DNA of 64,000 bases from Methanomicrobiaceae archaeon (GTDB lineage: Archaea > Halobacteriota > Methanomicrobia > Methanomicrobiales > Methanomicrobiaceae), in NCBI GenBank assembly GCA_029762625.1, contig JARVGI010000004.1, positions 1-64,000 of the forward strand, read 5' to 3'. This document shows, piece after piece, positions 8,005-17,109 of the stretch. The notes under the pieces were generated by a model, which had not been told where the DNA came from, searched no databases, and saw nothing but the letters and a program-made list of their open reading frames with translations. Both the position numbers and the translations under genes were made by a program. Each line of letters opens with the position of its first letter. Position 1 is the stretch's first letter.

Positions 8005-8844
8005 ATGATAACCAGTCCGAAGGAGTATTCCCAGATATTCGATAGCCTGAAACTCAACCCGAGAGGGATGTCGTTGAAGCAGATTTCAACGGCAGTGGGA
8101 ATGAACCGGATTTCGGTTGCGAGATATCTTGACGTGCTGCGAACCACCGGACAGGTCGAAATGGTTCCCTACGGGCAGACAAAACTCTTTTACCTCTCAA
8201 AAAGCGCACCGGTCTCCGCGCTTCTTGATTTCTCCTCCGATTACGTCATTCTATTGAGTCCGGACTACCGCATCGTGCAGATCAATAAACGATTTGTTGA
8301 GTTTTTCGAATACAAAATGGACGAACTCGTCGGAAAACCGCTGGGAAGCGTGTTTTATTCCATTGCGGAAGACATTCCCATTGAAAAAATGATCGAACAG
8401 GCATTGTCAGGGCAGAAGATCGACAGGGAAATCAGGATTCTCAAGGAAGAAGAAGAATACTACTTCAAGATCAAGATTGTTCCCACGGTATTTTATGATG
8501 GGTCCCCCGGAACAACGATGATATTCAACGATATCACGGAGTACAAGCGATCGATTGTCGCATTGACCGAAAGCCAGGAAAAATACCTCAGCCTGATCGA
8601 AAAGATCAGCGAATTGCTCGAATCGGTTGAGACGGCAGCAAGCCTGAATGATAATATTCGAAACCCCCTCCAGGCCATTGTCGGTCTGGCTGAAATTGAA
8701 GGGGGCGAGGACGTCAGCAAAATCCAGAACCTCGTGGAGGAAATCGACGATATCGTGCAGCAGCTCGACATCGGGTGGGTCGAATCAACGAACCTGCGGC
8801 AGATCATCACAAAAGCGCACCAGTATCTTGATGCACAGGAATGA
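8005..8844 (+). CDS. HTH-PAS regulator with histidine-less DHp-like C-terminus, copy 1
   Basis: Predicted one-component regulator of 279 residues. An N-terminal winged-helix/HTH (about 5-65, with MSLKQISTAVGMNRISVARY as recognition region) is followed by a PAS sensor domain (about 75-190) and a C-terminal helical hairpin resembling the dimerisation/phosphoacceptor part of histidine kinases (NDNIRNPLQAIVG). The residue where kinases carry the phospho-acceptor His is Asp216, and no ATPase domain follows, so kinase activity is unlikely. Paralogues lie at 61302 and 62426, and a related tail at 51055. Their N-termini support ATG 8005, a leaderless start about 26 bp after the TATA box, over the longer frame from 7900. 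Ligand and targets unknown. Confidence 0.8.
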   Translation: MITSPKEYSQIFDSLKLNPRGMSLKQISTAVGMNRISVARYLDVLRTTGQVEMVPYGQTKLFYLSKSAPVSALLDFSSDYVILLSPDYRIVQINKRFVEFFEYKMDELVGKPLGSVFYSIAEDIPIEKMIEQALSGQKIDREIRILKEEEEYYFKIKIVPTVFYDGSPGTTMIFNDITEYKRSIVALTESQEKYLSLIEKISELLESVETAASLNDNIRNPLQAIVGLAEIEGGEDVSKIQNLVEEIDDIVQQLDIGWVESTNLRQIITKAHQYLDAQE

Positions 8845-9093
8845 ATGGCGCGGCATGCCGGGATACGCCCATTTTTTCCTGATTTTTCCCGTCCTGGCAA
8901 AAAACACCCGATCGTTGTTCATGCGCCATTGGGGGGGTGCACCGCACCGCCATGCAGAGAATCCCCATGCCGCGACCATCGAACAGAGCCGCCGGCAGGT
9001 ACCGGACGGGTGATGTGATATTTGAATAATAATAAAAATATTTACCGATAGTAATATATTCGGGGCCTGCCATTGTTCTCGCGGTAGAAAAAA

Positions 9094-10158
9094 ATGATCT
9101 ATCGCGTCGCGCGCAGGACCATCGAACCCCTTTCAGCGTTCCTGGATCGCACCGGAATCGGGTATGCCTATGCATTTTCAAAACGGATGTTCGCCCCCCA
9201 TATCTCCATTTTTACCTACCACCGGGTGGGCCCCCAGCTCCACGACTGGCTGTACCGGTCGATCAACGAATCTGTCTTCGAGCGACAGATAACCTGGCTG
9301 AAATCAACCCACGCAATCGTTTCGCTGGAAGAGCTCGCAGCCATCATCCGCGAAAGAAGGCAGCCGGAGGGAAACGTCGCGGTCATTACCTTCGATGATG
9401 GCTACCGGGACAACTACCTGTATGCATTTCCTGTCCTGAGAAAATACCAGGTCCCTGCCACGGTGTTTGTAACCACGGGATGCCTCGATCAGCGGACACT
9501 GCTCTGGGGCGATGCACTCGACTATATTGTGCTCACGACCAACGCCGATGCGATCGAGCATGAACTGCTGGGTGAGATCTCCATCAAAAATACGAAAGAA
9601 AAAGCCGCGGCACTGTTCGAGATCAAGCAGAACGTGATGAAAAGGATCCCCGATACCCACAAAGTCCGCATTCTTGAGGACCTGGCAGGCCATCTTGGTG
9701 TCGAGATCCCCGAACATCACGGAGACGACATCATGCTCTCATGGGATGACGTGCGCAGCATGCGCGAGGGAGGCATATCGTTCGGTGCGCATACCGTCAC
9801 CCACCCCATCCTGTCGAATACCACATTCGAAGAGGCAAAATTCGAAATCGAACACTCCAAACGCCGTATAGAAGAGGAACTCGGAGAACGGATCTGCACA
9901 TTCGCCTATCCGAACGGCAAGCCTGCAGACATCAATGCCGACACCATCGACCTGTTGAAGCAGAACGGTTTCACCTGTGCGGTCACCACCCTCCCCACGA
10001 GAATTACCCGCGATGCCGATATGCTGGCGCTCGGGAGGATCACCACGACCGATAATTACAGTCTTTTCAAATTTCTTGCATCGGGCATGTATTCCGACTG
10101 CGTCAACCTCTTTGGATCCGGTGAGAAAGGATGCAAGCATACGCCGGGCAGTCACTGA
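9094..10158 (+). CDS. Polysaccharide deacetylase (NodB homology) family protein
   Basis: Carbohydrate esterase family 4-like protein of 354 residues. These enzymes remove N- or O-acetyl groups from polysaccharides using a metal bound by Asp-His-His. Visible motifs are ITFDDGY (catalytic base and metal Asp at residues 101-102) and SFGAHTVTHPIL (His-x3-His metal site), plus FAYPNGK near residue 270. The N-terminal FTYHRVG motif is typical of the polysaccharide deacetylases found in exopolysaccharide clusters. There is no signal peptide, so a cytoplasmic substrate (a lipid-linked or nucleotide-linked sugar) is possible. An AT-rich promoter lies at about 9018-9058. The gene stands alone between a regulator and the MoxR cluster. 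Confidence 0.85.
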   Translation: MIYRVARRTIEPLSAFLDRTGIGYAYAFSKRMFAPHISIFTYHRVGPQLHDWLYRSINESVFERQITWLKSTHAIVSLEELAAIIRERRQPEGNVAVITFDDGYRDNYLYAFPVLRKYQVPATVFVTTGCLDQRTLLWGDALDYIVLTTNADAIEHELLGEISIKNTKEKAAALFEIKQNVMKRIPDTHKVRILEDLAGHLGVEIPEHHGDDIMLSWDDVRSMREGGISFGAHTVTHPILSNTTFEEAKFEIEHSKRRIEEELGERICTFAYPNGKPADINADTIDLLKQNGFTCAVTTLPTRITRDADMLALGRITTTDNYSLFKFLASGMYSDCVNLFGSGEKGCKHTPGSH

Positions 10159-10581
10159 CGACCCATTGGATCTGCAGGGATGGGCAGCGATGCGTGATGG
10201 GGCACACTGATACACACCGCCGATAGTGGCCGCCCTGCGCGGTGCTGCCAGCAGCGGGTGCAATGATAAAAAATACGGGAGATCTACAGCGATATATCTG
10301 AGCTGCATGCGTTTTCCCGGCGGGTTTTGCGAAGGGCGTTTCCCTGCCGGACATCATAAAAGTTATCCAATAATAAAATTATTATAATTAAATATAAATA
10401 GATGGTGGCAGCCAATAGATATTTCAGAGAGACGCTGTCCGAACCACCGCCGGAAAGGGCGGTCAGCGTCCTGCGGGAAACCGCCGGCACGGTGGAAGGA
10501 ACAGGGGTTGTCCGCCCGCAGGGGATTTGCACGGATGCTGCACCCTGCACCGGATACAGCCGCACCATTGAGGAGAAGGCT
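10159..10581. other. Intergenic region upstream of the MoxR-type cluster
   Basis: GC-rich to about 10340, then an AT-rich promoter-like stretch (about 10365-10402, AATAAAATTATTATAATTAAATATAA). A plus-strand frame from 10402 runs into the next gene but its first 60 codons look non-coding, and a good ribosome site places the real start at 10582. If transcription starts near 10400, this gives an unusually long leader of about 170 nt. No hairpin or riboswitch was recognised in it. Confidence 0.45.
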
Positions 10582-10848
10582 ATGAATTCGAACAAAGGTC
10601 GCATTGCATCAATTGTGCTCCTTGCATGGCTCATGCTCGTCATGATCTTCATGATCATGCTCGAGACCGTCAACCTGGAAATATTTTTTGTACTCTGGCT
10701 ATTCGGGCTGTTATTGATCCTTAAATTGATTGAAACACCCTTTTCAGAGCCGCCACATATGCAGCGCCTGAAAAAAGTCGTGGTGGTCGGCATATTCATT
10801 TTCAGCATCCTCATGGTGAAAAAAGTAATGGAGATACTGGGATCATGA
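10582..10848 (+). CDS. Small membrane protein, first gene of the MoxR cluster
   Basis: An 88-residue protein with two clear membrane segments (about 8-28 and 30-48) and a third hydrophobic stretch near the C-terminus (VVVVGIFIFSILMV). No known family is recognised. ATG 10582 is preceded by GAGGAG at 6 nt. The stop overlaps the start of the next gene by 4 nt (ATGA type), so it is translationally coupled to the DUF4129 protein. Its place at the head of the operon suggests a membrane subunit of the MoxR/DUF58 system. Confidence 0.65.
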   Translation: MNSNKGRIASIVLLAWLMLVMIFMIMLETVNLEIFFVLWLFGLLLILKLIETPFSEPPHMQRLKKVVVVGIFIFSILMVKKVMEILGS

Positions 10849-12665
10849 TGGTCAAATCCAGCATAGTGCTGCTCATTGCTGCAACGGTACTGTTCATCGT
10901 GCTGATGGTACCATTCGCAGACTCACCCCAGCTCTACGACGTCCAGACAGCCGCACGGACATCCCATCACACCAATCCGCAGGTGTTCGGAGCGGAACTC
11001 ACCGCCGGATCAGACAGAATTTTTGCGGATATGCAGAGCCTCCTCGATGCAAACGAACAGATCATCCGATATATCCGGGCGGGGGATTATATCGCCGCGA
11101 TCCATGAATATCAGAAGTATAATGGAAAATCACAGCAATTTTCGACTCTTGTCACCAATCTCGGACTGGATCACTCCGAGATCGGCACCTTCGCGCATGA
11201 AAACGTGGAGAACAGGGATGTGGTGTTTGATATTTTCATCGGCAGCATCCGTGCGGAACAATTGCGGAGTCTTGAAAATACCTACGAAGAACAGGGTGAT
11301 GCGGCAAAGGCGGCTGCAACCAGGGAGGAGAGGAGGAGAACGTACGAATCCCTTTCCGCAAAAAAAGGAGAATTAAATGCCGTCTATCAATCCCTGGCAG
11401 CGATATCCTCACAGTATCAGCTCAATGACGAATCCTATCTCGCATCCCTCAGGGCCTACGACGCGTATCTCACCGAGCTCGCCTTCAGCATCACCGGCGA
11501 GGAGCGGGGAGTGCCGGAGGAGAGCGGGCCCCCGGCAACCGGCGAGGCAGGCGGAGATGAGACAGGCGTCGTGCCGGTTCTCCCTGTGGCGAGCGACCGC
11601 GTCCGCATCTATTTCCGGATGTCGCCGGAAAACGGCATATACGGGGACGAGATCCGGATCACCGGGTCATTGCGGGGCCCGGATGTCGCCAGCAGGGTGA
11701 TCAATATCTACCTCGACAACCAGAACTGGGCGACAGCGACGACGACGGAAACCGGCGCATTTGAGGCTGTTGCATCCGTGGAAAAGATGACTGCCGGCGT
11801 CCACGCCGTCTACTGCTACTCGGGTGCGTCGTATTCGAACATCCAGCTATTTTCCGTGGCCCCGTCAGAGAGCGTCCTGACGCTCGAACTCGAGGAGGAA
11901 CCGCTGAGCAATAACTTCATCTGCAGGGGCACGCTGTATGCCGCGGACAATACACCGGTCAGGAACGCACCGGTTGAACTCTACGTGAACAGCGCCCGCA
12001 AGGCATTGCTCACGACCGGTGATGACGGCTCGTATGAGACGGTGCTCACGCTCCCCACCGGTGAAAACACGATACAGAGCATCTTTCAAGGCCAGTTCAG
12101 GGGGTACCCCCTCGATGCCTCGCGCAGCAGTCCGATCAGCGTGGCGACCGGCTACAATGTAGCCCTGCTGCAGGGGCTCCTCTTCCTTGCAGGCGCAGGT
12201 CTCATCTTTTACGTCGCTGTCCGCCTCATATTCCCGGGGACCATGCCGCGGCTGCGGGACGCCACACAGGGCCCGGGATCGCGGGAAGGCGCACCGGCAC
12301 TCCTCCCCGTCCGGCCCGAACCGGCTGAGGCACCACGGGCGATCTCGCCCGGCGTTGCGTTCGATGAGTTCCTCGCCCACTCGCACAACAATGACTGGCT
12401 GAATGCCATTCACGTGCTCTACCTCTCGCTCAAAGAGACACTGATCACAAAACGGCTTGTCCCCCGGCGACGGTCCATGACGCCGAGGGAGGTCTCGAGA
12501 ACCCTCCAGACCGGCAGGAGATCCGATATCATGCCCGCATTCATGGAAGCCTATGAACGGATCTACTATGGACGGATCTTCCCCGAAGGCCGCGAGCAGG
12601 AGATGGTCGCAGCCTCATGGAAATCGATTCTGACCTCGCTCGGAGATGATGACCATGAACCGTGA
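10845..12665 (+). CDS. DUF4129-like membrane protein with extracytoplasmic Ig-like domains
   Basis: A 606-residue protein: N-terminal signal/anchor (VLLIAATVLFIVLMV), a helical extracytoplasmic region (about 35-215), one or two beta-sandwich domains (about 235-435, including a carboxypeptidase-regulatory-like module), a transmembrane helix (about 440-465) and a cytoplasmic C-terminal domain. That last domain (about 500-600; NNDWLNAIHVLYLSL, RRRSMTPREVSRTL, YERIYYGR) matches the DUF4129 pattern seen in MoxR/DUF58/transglutaminase clusters. The family role is not established; it is thought to couple an AAA+ ATPase to surface events. It overlaps both neighbours, so it is part of one operon. Confidence 0.7.
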   Translation: MMVKSSIVLLIAATVLFIVLMVPFADSPQLYDVQTAARTSHHTNPQVFGAELTAGSDRIFADMQSLLDANEQIIRYIRAGDYIAAIHEYQKYNGKSQQFSTLVTNLGLDHSEIGTFAHENVENRDVVFDIFIGSIRAEQLRSLENTYEEQGDAAKAAATREERRRTYESLSAKKGELNAVYQSLAAISSQYQLNDESYLASLRAYDAYLTELAFSITGEERGVPEESGPPATGEAGGDETGVVPVLPVASDRVRIYFRMSPENGIYGDEIRITGSLRGPDVASRVINIYLDNQNWATATTTETGAFEAVASVEKMTAGVHAVYCYSGASYSNIQLFSVAPSESVLTLELEEEPLSNNFICRGTLYAADNTPVRNAPVELYVNSARKALLTTGDDGSYETVLTLPTGENTIQSIFQGQFRGYPLDASRSSPISVATGYNVALLQGLLFLAGAGLIFYVAVRLIFPGTMPRLRDATQGPGSREGAPALLPVRPEPAEAPRAISPGVAFDEFLAHSHNNDWLNAIHVLYLSLKETLITKRLVPRRRSMTPREVSRTLQTGRRSDIMPAFMEAYERIYYGRIFPEGREQEMVAASWKSILTSLGDDDHEP

Positions 12666-13527
12666 CCGTATCCTTGTCGTGGCGATCGTGGCGCTCTCGC
12701 TGGTTGCCATCGCAGCCCATTTTTCATCCTCCGCTGATGAATACGGGCGCGACAACCCCCGGTGGAACGGCACGTCGCAGTTTTCCGCTGCTGCCGAACG
12801 GCATGGCGCCATCGCCCTCTACGAGTATGGTTCGCTTCCCGACCGGTCGGGATCGATGCTGCTAATCATCGCCCCGGCCGGGGGTTTTGCGGAGGCCGAG
12901 ATCGGGGCCTGCAGTGAGTTCCTCACCCACGGAAACACCATATTCATCGCCGACGACGGGCGCGGCAGCAACATCCTGCTCGAAAAGCTCGGCTCGAGCG
13001 TCAGAATCGTCCCCTCGCGCCTCCGGAGCATCGATCGTGCGTTTTCTCATCCCGACTCCATACTCGGGTATACGGAACGACCCGACGATCTGGTGGATGG
13101 GGTGAATGCGGTGGTACTGAACCGGCCAAGCCATGTGACCGGAGGAGAGGCACTCATCAACACGTCGATTCTCACCTGGGAGGAGAAGAGCGGAAATTAT
13201 GCGGTGGATGCGGATGAGACGCTCACAAATTATGCAATATTCACACGGGAAACGGTGAACGGCGGCACGGTGTACGTTCTTGCGGATCCGAGCGTCTTCA
13301 TCAACAGCATGCAGGCCCTCGATGTGCAGGATAACCGGCAGTTTATCCAGAATCTTCTCGCCACCCCCCACCAGATCATCCTCGATCAGGTGCATTGTGG
13401 AGGGACGACGCCGATCGGGTCAGGCCTTTCCGGCTTCCTTCCCGGGGCGGGTGTGGCGGTAGAGATTATCGCTACGGTATGTTCAATAGCGGCGATCATA
13501 TATTTATTTTATAGTAAATTATTTTAA
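12655..13527 (+). CDS. DUF4350-like membrane protein
   Basis: About 290 residues, with an N-terminal hydrophobic anchor (ILVVAIVALSLVAIAAHF), an extracytoplasmic domain of the DUF4350 type (SQFSAAAERHGAIALYEYGSL; LLIIAPAGGF; EFLTHGNTIFIADDG) and a C-terminal membrane helix (VAVEIIATVCSIAAIIYLFY). DUF4350 resembles a class I glutamine-amidotransferase fold and usually accompanies MoxR and DUF4129 genes. Three in-frame ATGs (12646, 12649, 12655) follow GGAG at 12642; 12655 has the most usual spacing. It overlaps the upstream gene by about 11 nt. Function unknown beyond membership of the cluster. Confidence 0.7.
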   Translation: MNRDRILVVAIVALSLVAIAAHFSSSADEYGRDNPRWNGTSQFSAAAERHGAIALYEYGSLPDRSGSMLLIIAPAGGFAEAEIGACSEFLTHGNTIFIADDGRGSNILLEKLGSSVRIVPSRLRSIDRAFSHPDSILGYTERPDDLVDGVNAVVLNRPSHVTGGEALINTSILTWEEKSGNYAVDADETLTNYAIFTRETVNGGTVYVLADPSVFINSMQALDVQDNRQFIQNLLATPHQIILDQVHCGGTTPIGSGLSGFLPGAGVAVEIIATVCSIAAIIYLFYSKLF

Positions 13528-13530
13528 TTA

Positions 13531-13544
13531 TTATATTTATTATA
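13531..13544 (+). promoter_or_regulatory. TATA-like box before moxR
   Basis: TTATATTTATTATA lies in the only sizeable gap within the cluster, about 35-45 bp before ATG 13577. It suggests that the ATPase and downstream genes can be transcribed separately from the first three genes. Confidence 0.4.
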
Positions 13545-13576
13545 GCTATATCCAGTTGGAAACGGATGGCAGGACA

Positions 13577-14581
13577 ATGACGGATACAGAGATGATCGAC
13601 AGCACCTCCCAACGGAGAATCGATGATTCGGAATTACAGGATATATCGCGCGTATTTGAGGATATCAGAGACACCATCGGTACGTTCATCGTGGGAAACG
13701 ACAGGCTCGTAGAGCTGGTGTTCATATCGCTGCTGAGCGAAGGGCATATTCTCATCGAGGGGTTCCCCGGCACCGCAAAGACCACATGCGCCAAAATCGT
13801 GTCGGCTCTTGCCGACTGCGAGTTCAAGCGCATGCAGTGCGCGGTCGACATCCAGCCCGCTGATATTATCGGCATTCATACATGGGACCAGGAGAAGAAG
13901 GAATTCAGGATGAGGAAAGGGCCGATTTTCTCGAATATCTTCCTCATCGACGAGATCAACAGGCTCTCGCCGAAAAGCCAGAGTGCGTTTCTCGAGGCAA
14001 TGAGCGAATGCCAGGCAACGGTTGACGGGATACGCTTCGGTATCACAAAGCCGTTCTTCGCCATTGCAACGCAGAACCCGTTTGAAAAGGAGAGCATCTT
14101 TCCGCTCAGCGAATCGCAGCGGGATCGCTTCATGTTCAGCATCCAGACGCAGCATCTTGAGGGAGAGGATGAACTGGAACTGATCCGGCGCGAACACGAA
14201 GGGTTGCTGAGGGCGGAAAAATTCATCGGCGCCTTGGCACCGGTCCTCAGCAGGCAGACGATCCTGCAATTGATTGAATGTGCGGGAAAAGTCCATGCAG
14301 AGCCGCACATGCAGGAATATATCAGGGATATTGTTATGGCGACCCGCAATCACGGAGACATTTACTTCGGGAGCAGCTCACGCGGATCCATTGCCCTGCT
14401 GCGGGGAGCGAAGGCATGCGCAGCGCTGGACAACCGTTCCTATATCATACCCGACGACGTCCAGAAAATTGCACCGTATGCGATCCAGCACCGGATCATT
14501 CTCACGCGGGAAGCCGAATTCAGCGGCGTGACCATCTCCCGGGTGATGCAGGAAATCATCGAATCCGTAGAGGTGCCCTGA
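13577..14581 (+). CDS. MoxR-family AAA+ ATPase
   Basis: AAA+ ATPase of about 334 residues. Walker A is GFPGTAKT (62-69), Walker B FLIDEINR, sensor-1 region ATQNPFEKE, and the arginine finger region SESQRDRFMF. MoxR ATPases act as chaperones that assemble or activate cofactor-bearing or membrane complexes and are normally followed by a DUF58 gene, as here. The start is uncertain: ATG 13577 is preferred, with TTG 13556 also in frame. The stop is separated by 2 nt from the DUF58 start codon, so the two are almost certainly co-translated. Confidence 0.88.
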   Translation: MTDTEMIDSTSQRRIDDSELQDISRVFEDIRDTIGTFIVGNDRLVELVFISLLSEGHILIEGFPGTAKTTCAKIVSALADCEFKRMQCAVDIQPADIIGIHTWDQEKKEFRMRKGPIFSNIFLIDEINRLSPKSQSAFLEAMSECQATVDGIRFGITKPFFAIATQNPFEKESIFPLSESQRDRFMFSIQTQHLEGEDELELIRREHEGLLRAEKFIGALAPVLSRQTILQLIECAGKVHAEPHMQEYIRDIVMATRNHGDIYFGSSSRGSIALLRGAKACAALDNRSYIIPDDVQKIAPYAIQHRIILTREAEFSGVTISRVMQEIIESVEVP

Positions 14582-14583
14582 AC

Positions 14584-15873
14584 GTGCAGATGGAACGAGC
14601 AGCAACAGGGATTACGCTTCTCATCGTGGCGATAGTAGTCCTCGGGCTGGTATTTTCCGAGCCGGCATTCCTCTTTGCAGCATTCAGCCTGATCCTCTTT
14701 CTCTTCTTCCGCTATCTCGTATTCAGCGCCAATGTGCAGGCGATAATTCCCACCGTGCACACGGAGAGAAAGATAAAACATGGCATTTTTCGGCAGGGAT
14801 CCGACATCCACCTCGAGAATGCAATACACTATGCCGACATTCCGGCCCTGCACCTGGCATTTTCCGATATCATCCCCGAGGGAGCGCTGCTTGTGCACGG
14901 TGCGACCGAAGCGCACGCTGACGACGGGAGTCCCGGCGAGTGCACGCTGCACTATACGTTCAGGCCGATGAACACCGGGGAGATCCTCTTCGGCGGACTC
15001 CGCGTCGCCTTCGGGGACCCGCTCTTTGCCGAAACGCTCACCCTCACCGATGCGCAGTACCGCCGCCCGGAACTTCTTGTATATCCGGTCCAGCTCTTCG
15101 ATTCAAAGAGCGAGAAACGACACACGGTCCACAGCATGACCAGCATCCCCATGGCGGACCCGTTCGAGGTCCAGTACTTCCGCGAATACCAGATGGGCGA
15201 TGCCCCGAAGTCGATAGACTGGAAATTATCCGCAAAATACGGCAAGATATTCATCAGGGAATACTCCTATTACCGCACATCAGGACAGCTCTTTATCATC
15301 GATCTCCCCGACCGCGAAACGCTGGAAGACGGCGAGACGTTCCCGAAGCTCAAGGAGGCCCTGGTCTGCTCGATCAATGCGGAAACGAAAGAGAATATCG
15401 ACCTATTCCTCGTCGAGATCTCGGGAGGAAACCTGATTTCCGCTGCCCCGATGCCGCACGATTTCAATTCGATTATCCTGGATCTCAACAGGTTGAAACC
15501 TGAATACCGCCGGCTTCATCTCTACAGGACACCTGACGGTGCCCGTCACGCGATGCACGCAGCATACATCCACCCGGATCAGGAGGGGGCGCAGTTCGTG
15601 TACGCACTGGACAGAATACGGGAGCTATCCTCGGAAATCAGCCGGTTCACTCCATTCGAACAGGAAATGGGCAGGATTTTCCACCGGGTGAACCAGTCGG
15701 AAGTGAATCTGTTTACCACCTTCCAGGGCGATGACAGCCACGTGCGGATCATTCTGCGGCAGGCGGCAAACTGCGGAAAACATGTTCACCTCTTCATTCC
15801 GAAAGAGGCGTATTCAGCACGGAACGAGAGCAGAATCAATAAATTACCTTTTCATTCGGTGACGATGGTATGA
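14584..15873 (+). CDS. DUF58 domain protein
   Basis: A 429-residue protein with two N-terminal membrane helices (about 8-45), a beta-rich middle region and the DUF58 core (FREYQMGDAPKSIDWKLSAK near residues 200-220), followed by a von Willebrand A-like fold. DUF58 proteins are the standard partner of MoxR ATPases; their chemical role is not established. The GTG at 14584 sits 8 nt after GAGGTG; an ATG two codons later is the alternative. A longer open frame runs upstream inside moxR but is only read-through of another frame. The stop overlaps the next start by 4 nt. Confidence 0.85.
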   Translation: MQMERAATGITLLIVAIVVLGLVFSEPAFLFAAFSLILFLFFRYLVFSANVQAIIPTVHTERKIKHGIFRQGSDIHLENAIHYADIPALHLAFSDIIPEGALLVHGATEAHADDGSPGECTLHYTFRPMNTGEILFGGLRVAFGDPLFAETLTLTDAQYRRPELLVYPVQLFDSKSEKRHTVHSMTSIPMADPFEVQYFREYQMGDAPKSIDWKLSAKYGKIFIREYSYYRTSGQLFIIDLPDRETLEDGETFPKLKEALVCSINAETKENIDLFLVEISGGNLISAAPMPHDFNSIILDLNRLKPEYRRLHLYRTPDGARHAMHAAYIHPDQEGAQFVYALDRIRELSSEISRFTPFEQEMGRIFHRVNQSEVNLFTTFQGDDSHVRIILRQAANCGKHVHLFIPKEAYSARNESRINKLPFHSVTMV

Positions 15874-16340
15874 ACAACGCATCCACGCTTCCCCGGGTAC
15901 TGCTGCTTTCCCTCTCGGTGGTGGTGATCGTGCATGCTCTCGGATCATCGACATGGTTTGCCGGGCCTGCCGTGCTGCTTGTACTGCTGGCTGTACAGGC
16001 CAGACCGGCACTCTCGACCGAACGCAGCTATGCCAGCCTGGCAATCGGAGAAATACTCGTGATCATTGTCGGATTATCCGGCATACCGCTGGCATTGCTT
16101 GCCCAGACCCTCGTGCTGATGCTCGCAGGAGTGAACTTCCAGCTGGTACGCCCCGGGCGCATTTACGCTGATATGCTGGTGAGCATCGTCATAGGAATCA
16201 CGGCGGGGATCGTGGTACTCACGCTGGACGACATCTATCTCATCCTGCTGGCTATCCTCTGCGCGATCCTCTCCATGCTGGTCTTCGTGCTGTTCAATGA
16301 AAAACGAATCATGAGAATTGCGGGGCGAACACATGCATAA
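15870..16340 (+). CDS. Polytopic membrane protein of the MoxR cluster
   Basis: A 156-residue, very hydrophobic protein with about five or six predicted membrane helices and a short basic C-terminus (NEKRIMRIAGRTHA). ATGA overlap with the DUF58 gene upstream and an 8-nt overlap with the gene downstream place it firmly in the operon. No family is recognised. Likely a membrane component of the MoxR/DUF58 system. Confidence 0.65.
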   Translation: MNNASTLPRVLLLSLSVVVIVHALGSSTWFAGPAVLLVLLAVQARPALSTERSYASLAIGEILVIIVGLSGIPLALLAQTLVLMLAGVNFQLVRPGRIYADMLVSIVIGITAGIVVLTLDDIYLILLAILCAILSMLVFVLFNEKRIMRIAGRTHA

Positions 16341-17109
16341 GAGAACATCAACTACGACTCCCTGGCCCCCGATGATCCTGATCGGGGTTGCACTGCTGCT
16401 TCTGATCATCGTGCTTCTCACTGACCGGGGGGATATCACGACTGCCGTGCTCATCCTGGTAGGCTTTTCGAGTTTCGTGACAGGCATATTCATGCTCACG
16501 TTTACATCCAGTGAGACGGTACACCCGGGAATCGCAAGTTTGCTCCACTTCCCGGGCGCCATTCCGCTTTCTCGCCTCATCGCGGATCTCGGGATCAGCG
16601 GGAATGCGCACTTTGTCCCCGGGAGCAAACTCTACCCGGCATCGATTATGCAGTTCAATCCGGTGGCGGCCTATACCCCGATCACCCCCCAGAGCGACTA
16701 TTCATTCTATGCCGAACCCGACGGGATGGGGGTTCTCACGCCCCCTTCGGGCTCGTACCTGCTCGAATCGCTCGAACAAGAGTATGCGATGGTGATCCCC
16801 CACCAGGAGGAGGAGCTGTTTGCCGCCATCAGCGGCGTCTGCGAGGATGTGCTCGAGATCGCAGAAAAAGCGTCCGTGGCGAGAACCGGTGACAGCATCA
16901 CGGTCGAACTTCACCGGTTCCGGTTGTACCAGGGATGCGATGCCCTGAAGCAGGAATCACCCCGGTGCTGCGCAATGGCGCCATGCCCGGTCTGCAGCCT
17001 CATTGCGAGCATGATCGCACGGGGGCTTGATACGACGACCTCGATTGACTCTGTGGGGTTTGATGACGGGTCACAGACCATCAGGATACATGTGGCCCTT
17101 CATTCATGA
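16333..17109 (+). CDS. Membrane protein with cysteine-rich cytoplasmic domain, last gene of the MoxR cluster
   Basis: A 258-residue protein with two N-terminal membrane helices (about 14-32 and 41-60) and a soluble domain. The soluble domain has a cysteine cluster near its C-terminal third: one Cys in YQGC, then PRCCAMAPCPVC, which looks like a metal or redox site. The family is not recognised, although small DUF proteins of this shape end several archaeal MoxR operons. ATG 16333 is preferred to the in-frame TTG at 16318 because it gives a tight 8-nt overlap with the upstream gene. Its 3' end overlaps the convergent DUF1616 gene by 6 nt. Confidence 0.6.
   Translation: MHKRTSTTTPWPPMILIGVALLLLIIVLLTDRGDITTAVLILVGFSSFVTGIFMLTFTSSETVHPGIASLLHFPGAIPLSRLIADLGISGNAHFVPGSKLYPASIMQFNPVAAYTPITPQSDYSFYAEPDGMGVLTPPSGSYLLESLEQEYAMVIPHQEEELFAAISGVCEDVLEIAEKASVARTGDSITVELHRFRLYQGCDALKQESPRCCAMAPCPVCSLIASMIARGLDTTTSIDSVGFDDGSQTIRIHVALHS

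Noticed and set aside
14278-14583. N-terminal extension of the DUF58 gene by about 100 codons
   Set aside because: It reads inside moxR in another frame and the product is Arg/His/Cys-rich; a ribosome site and GTG at 14584 give a normal DUF58 N-terminus.
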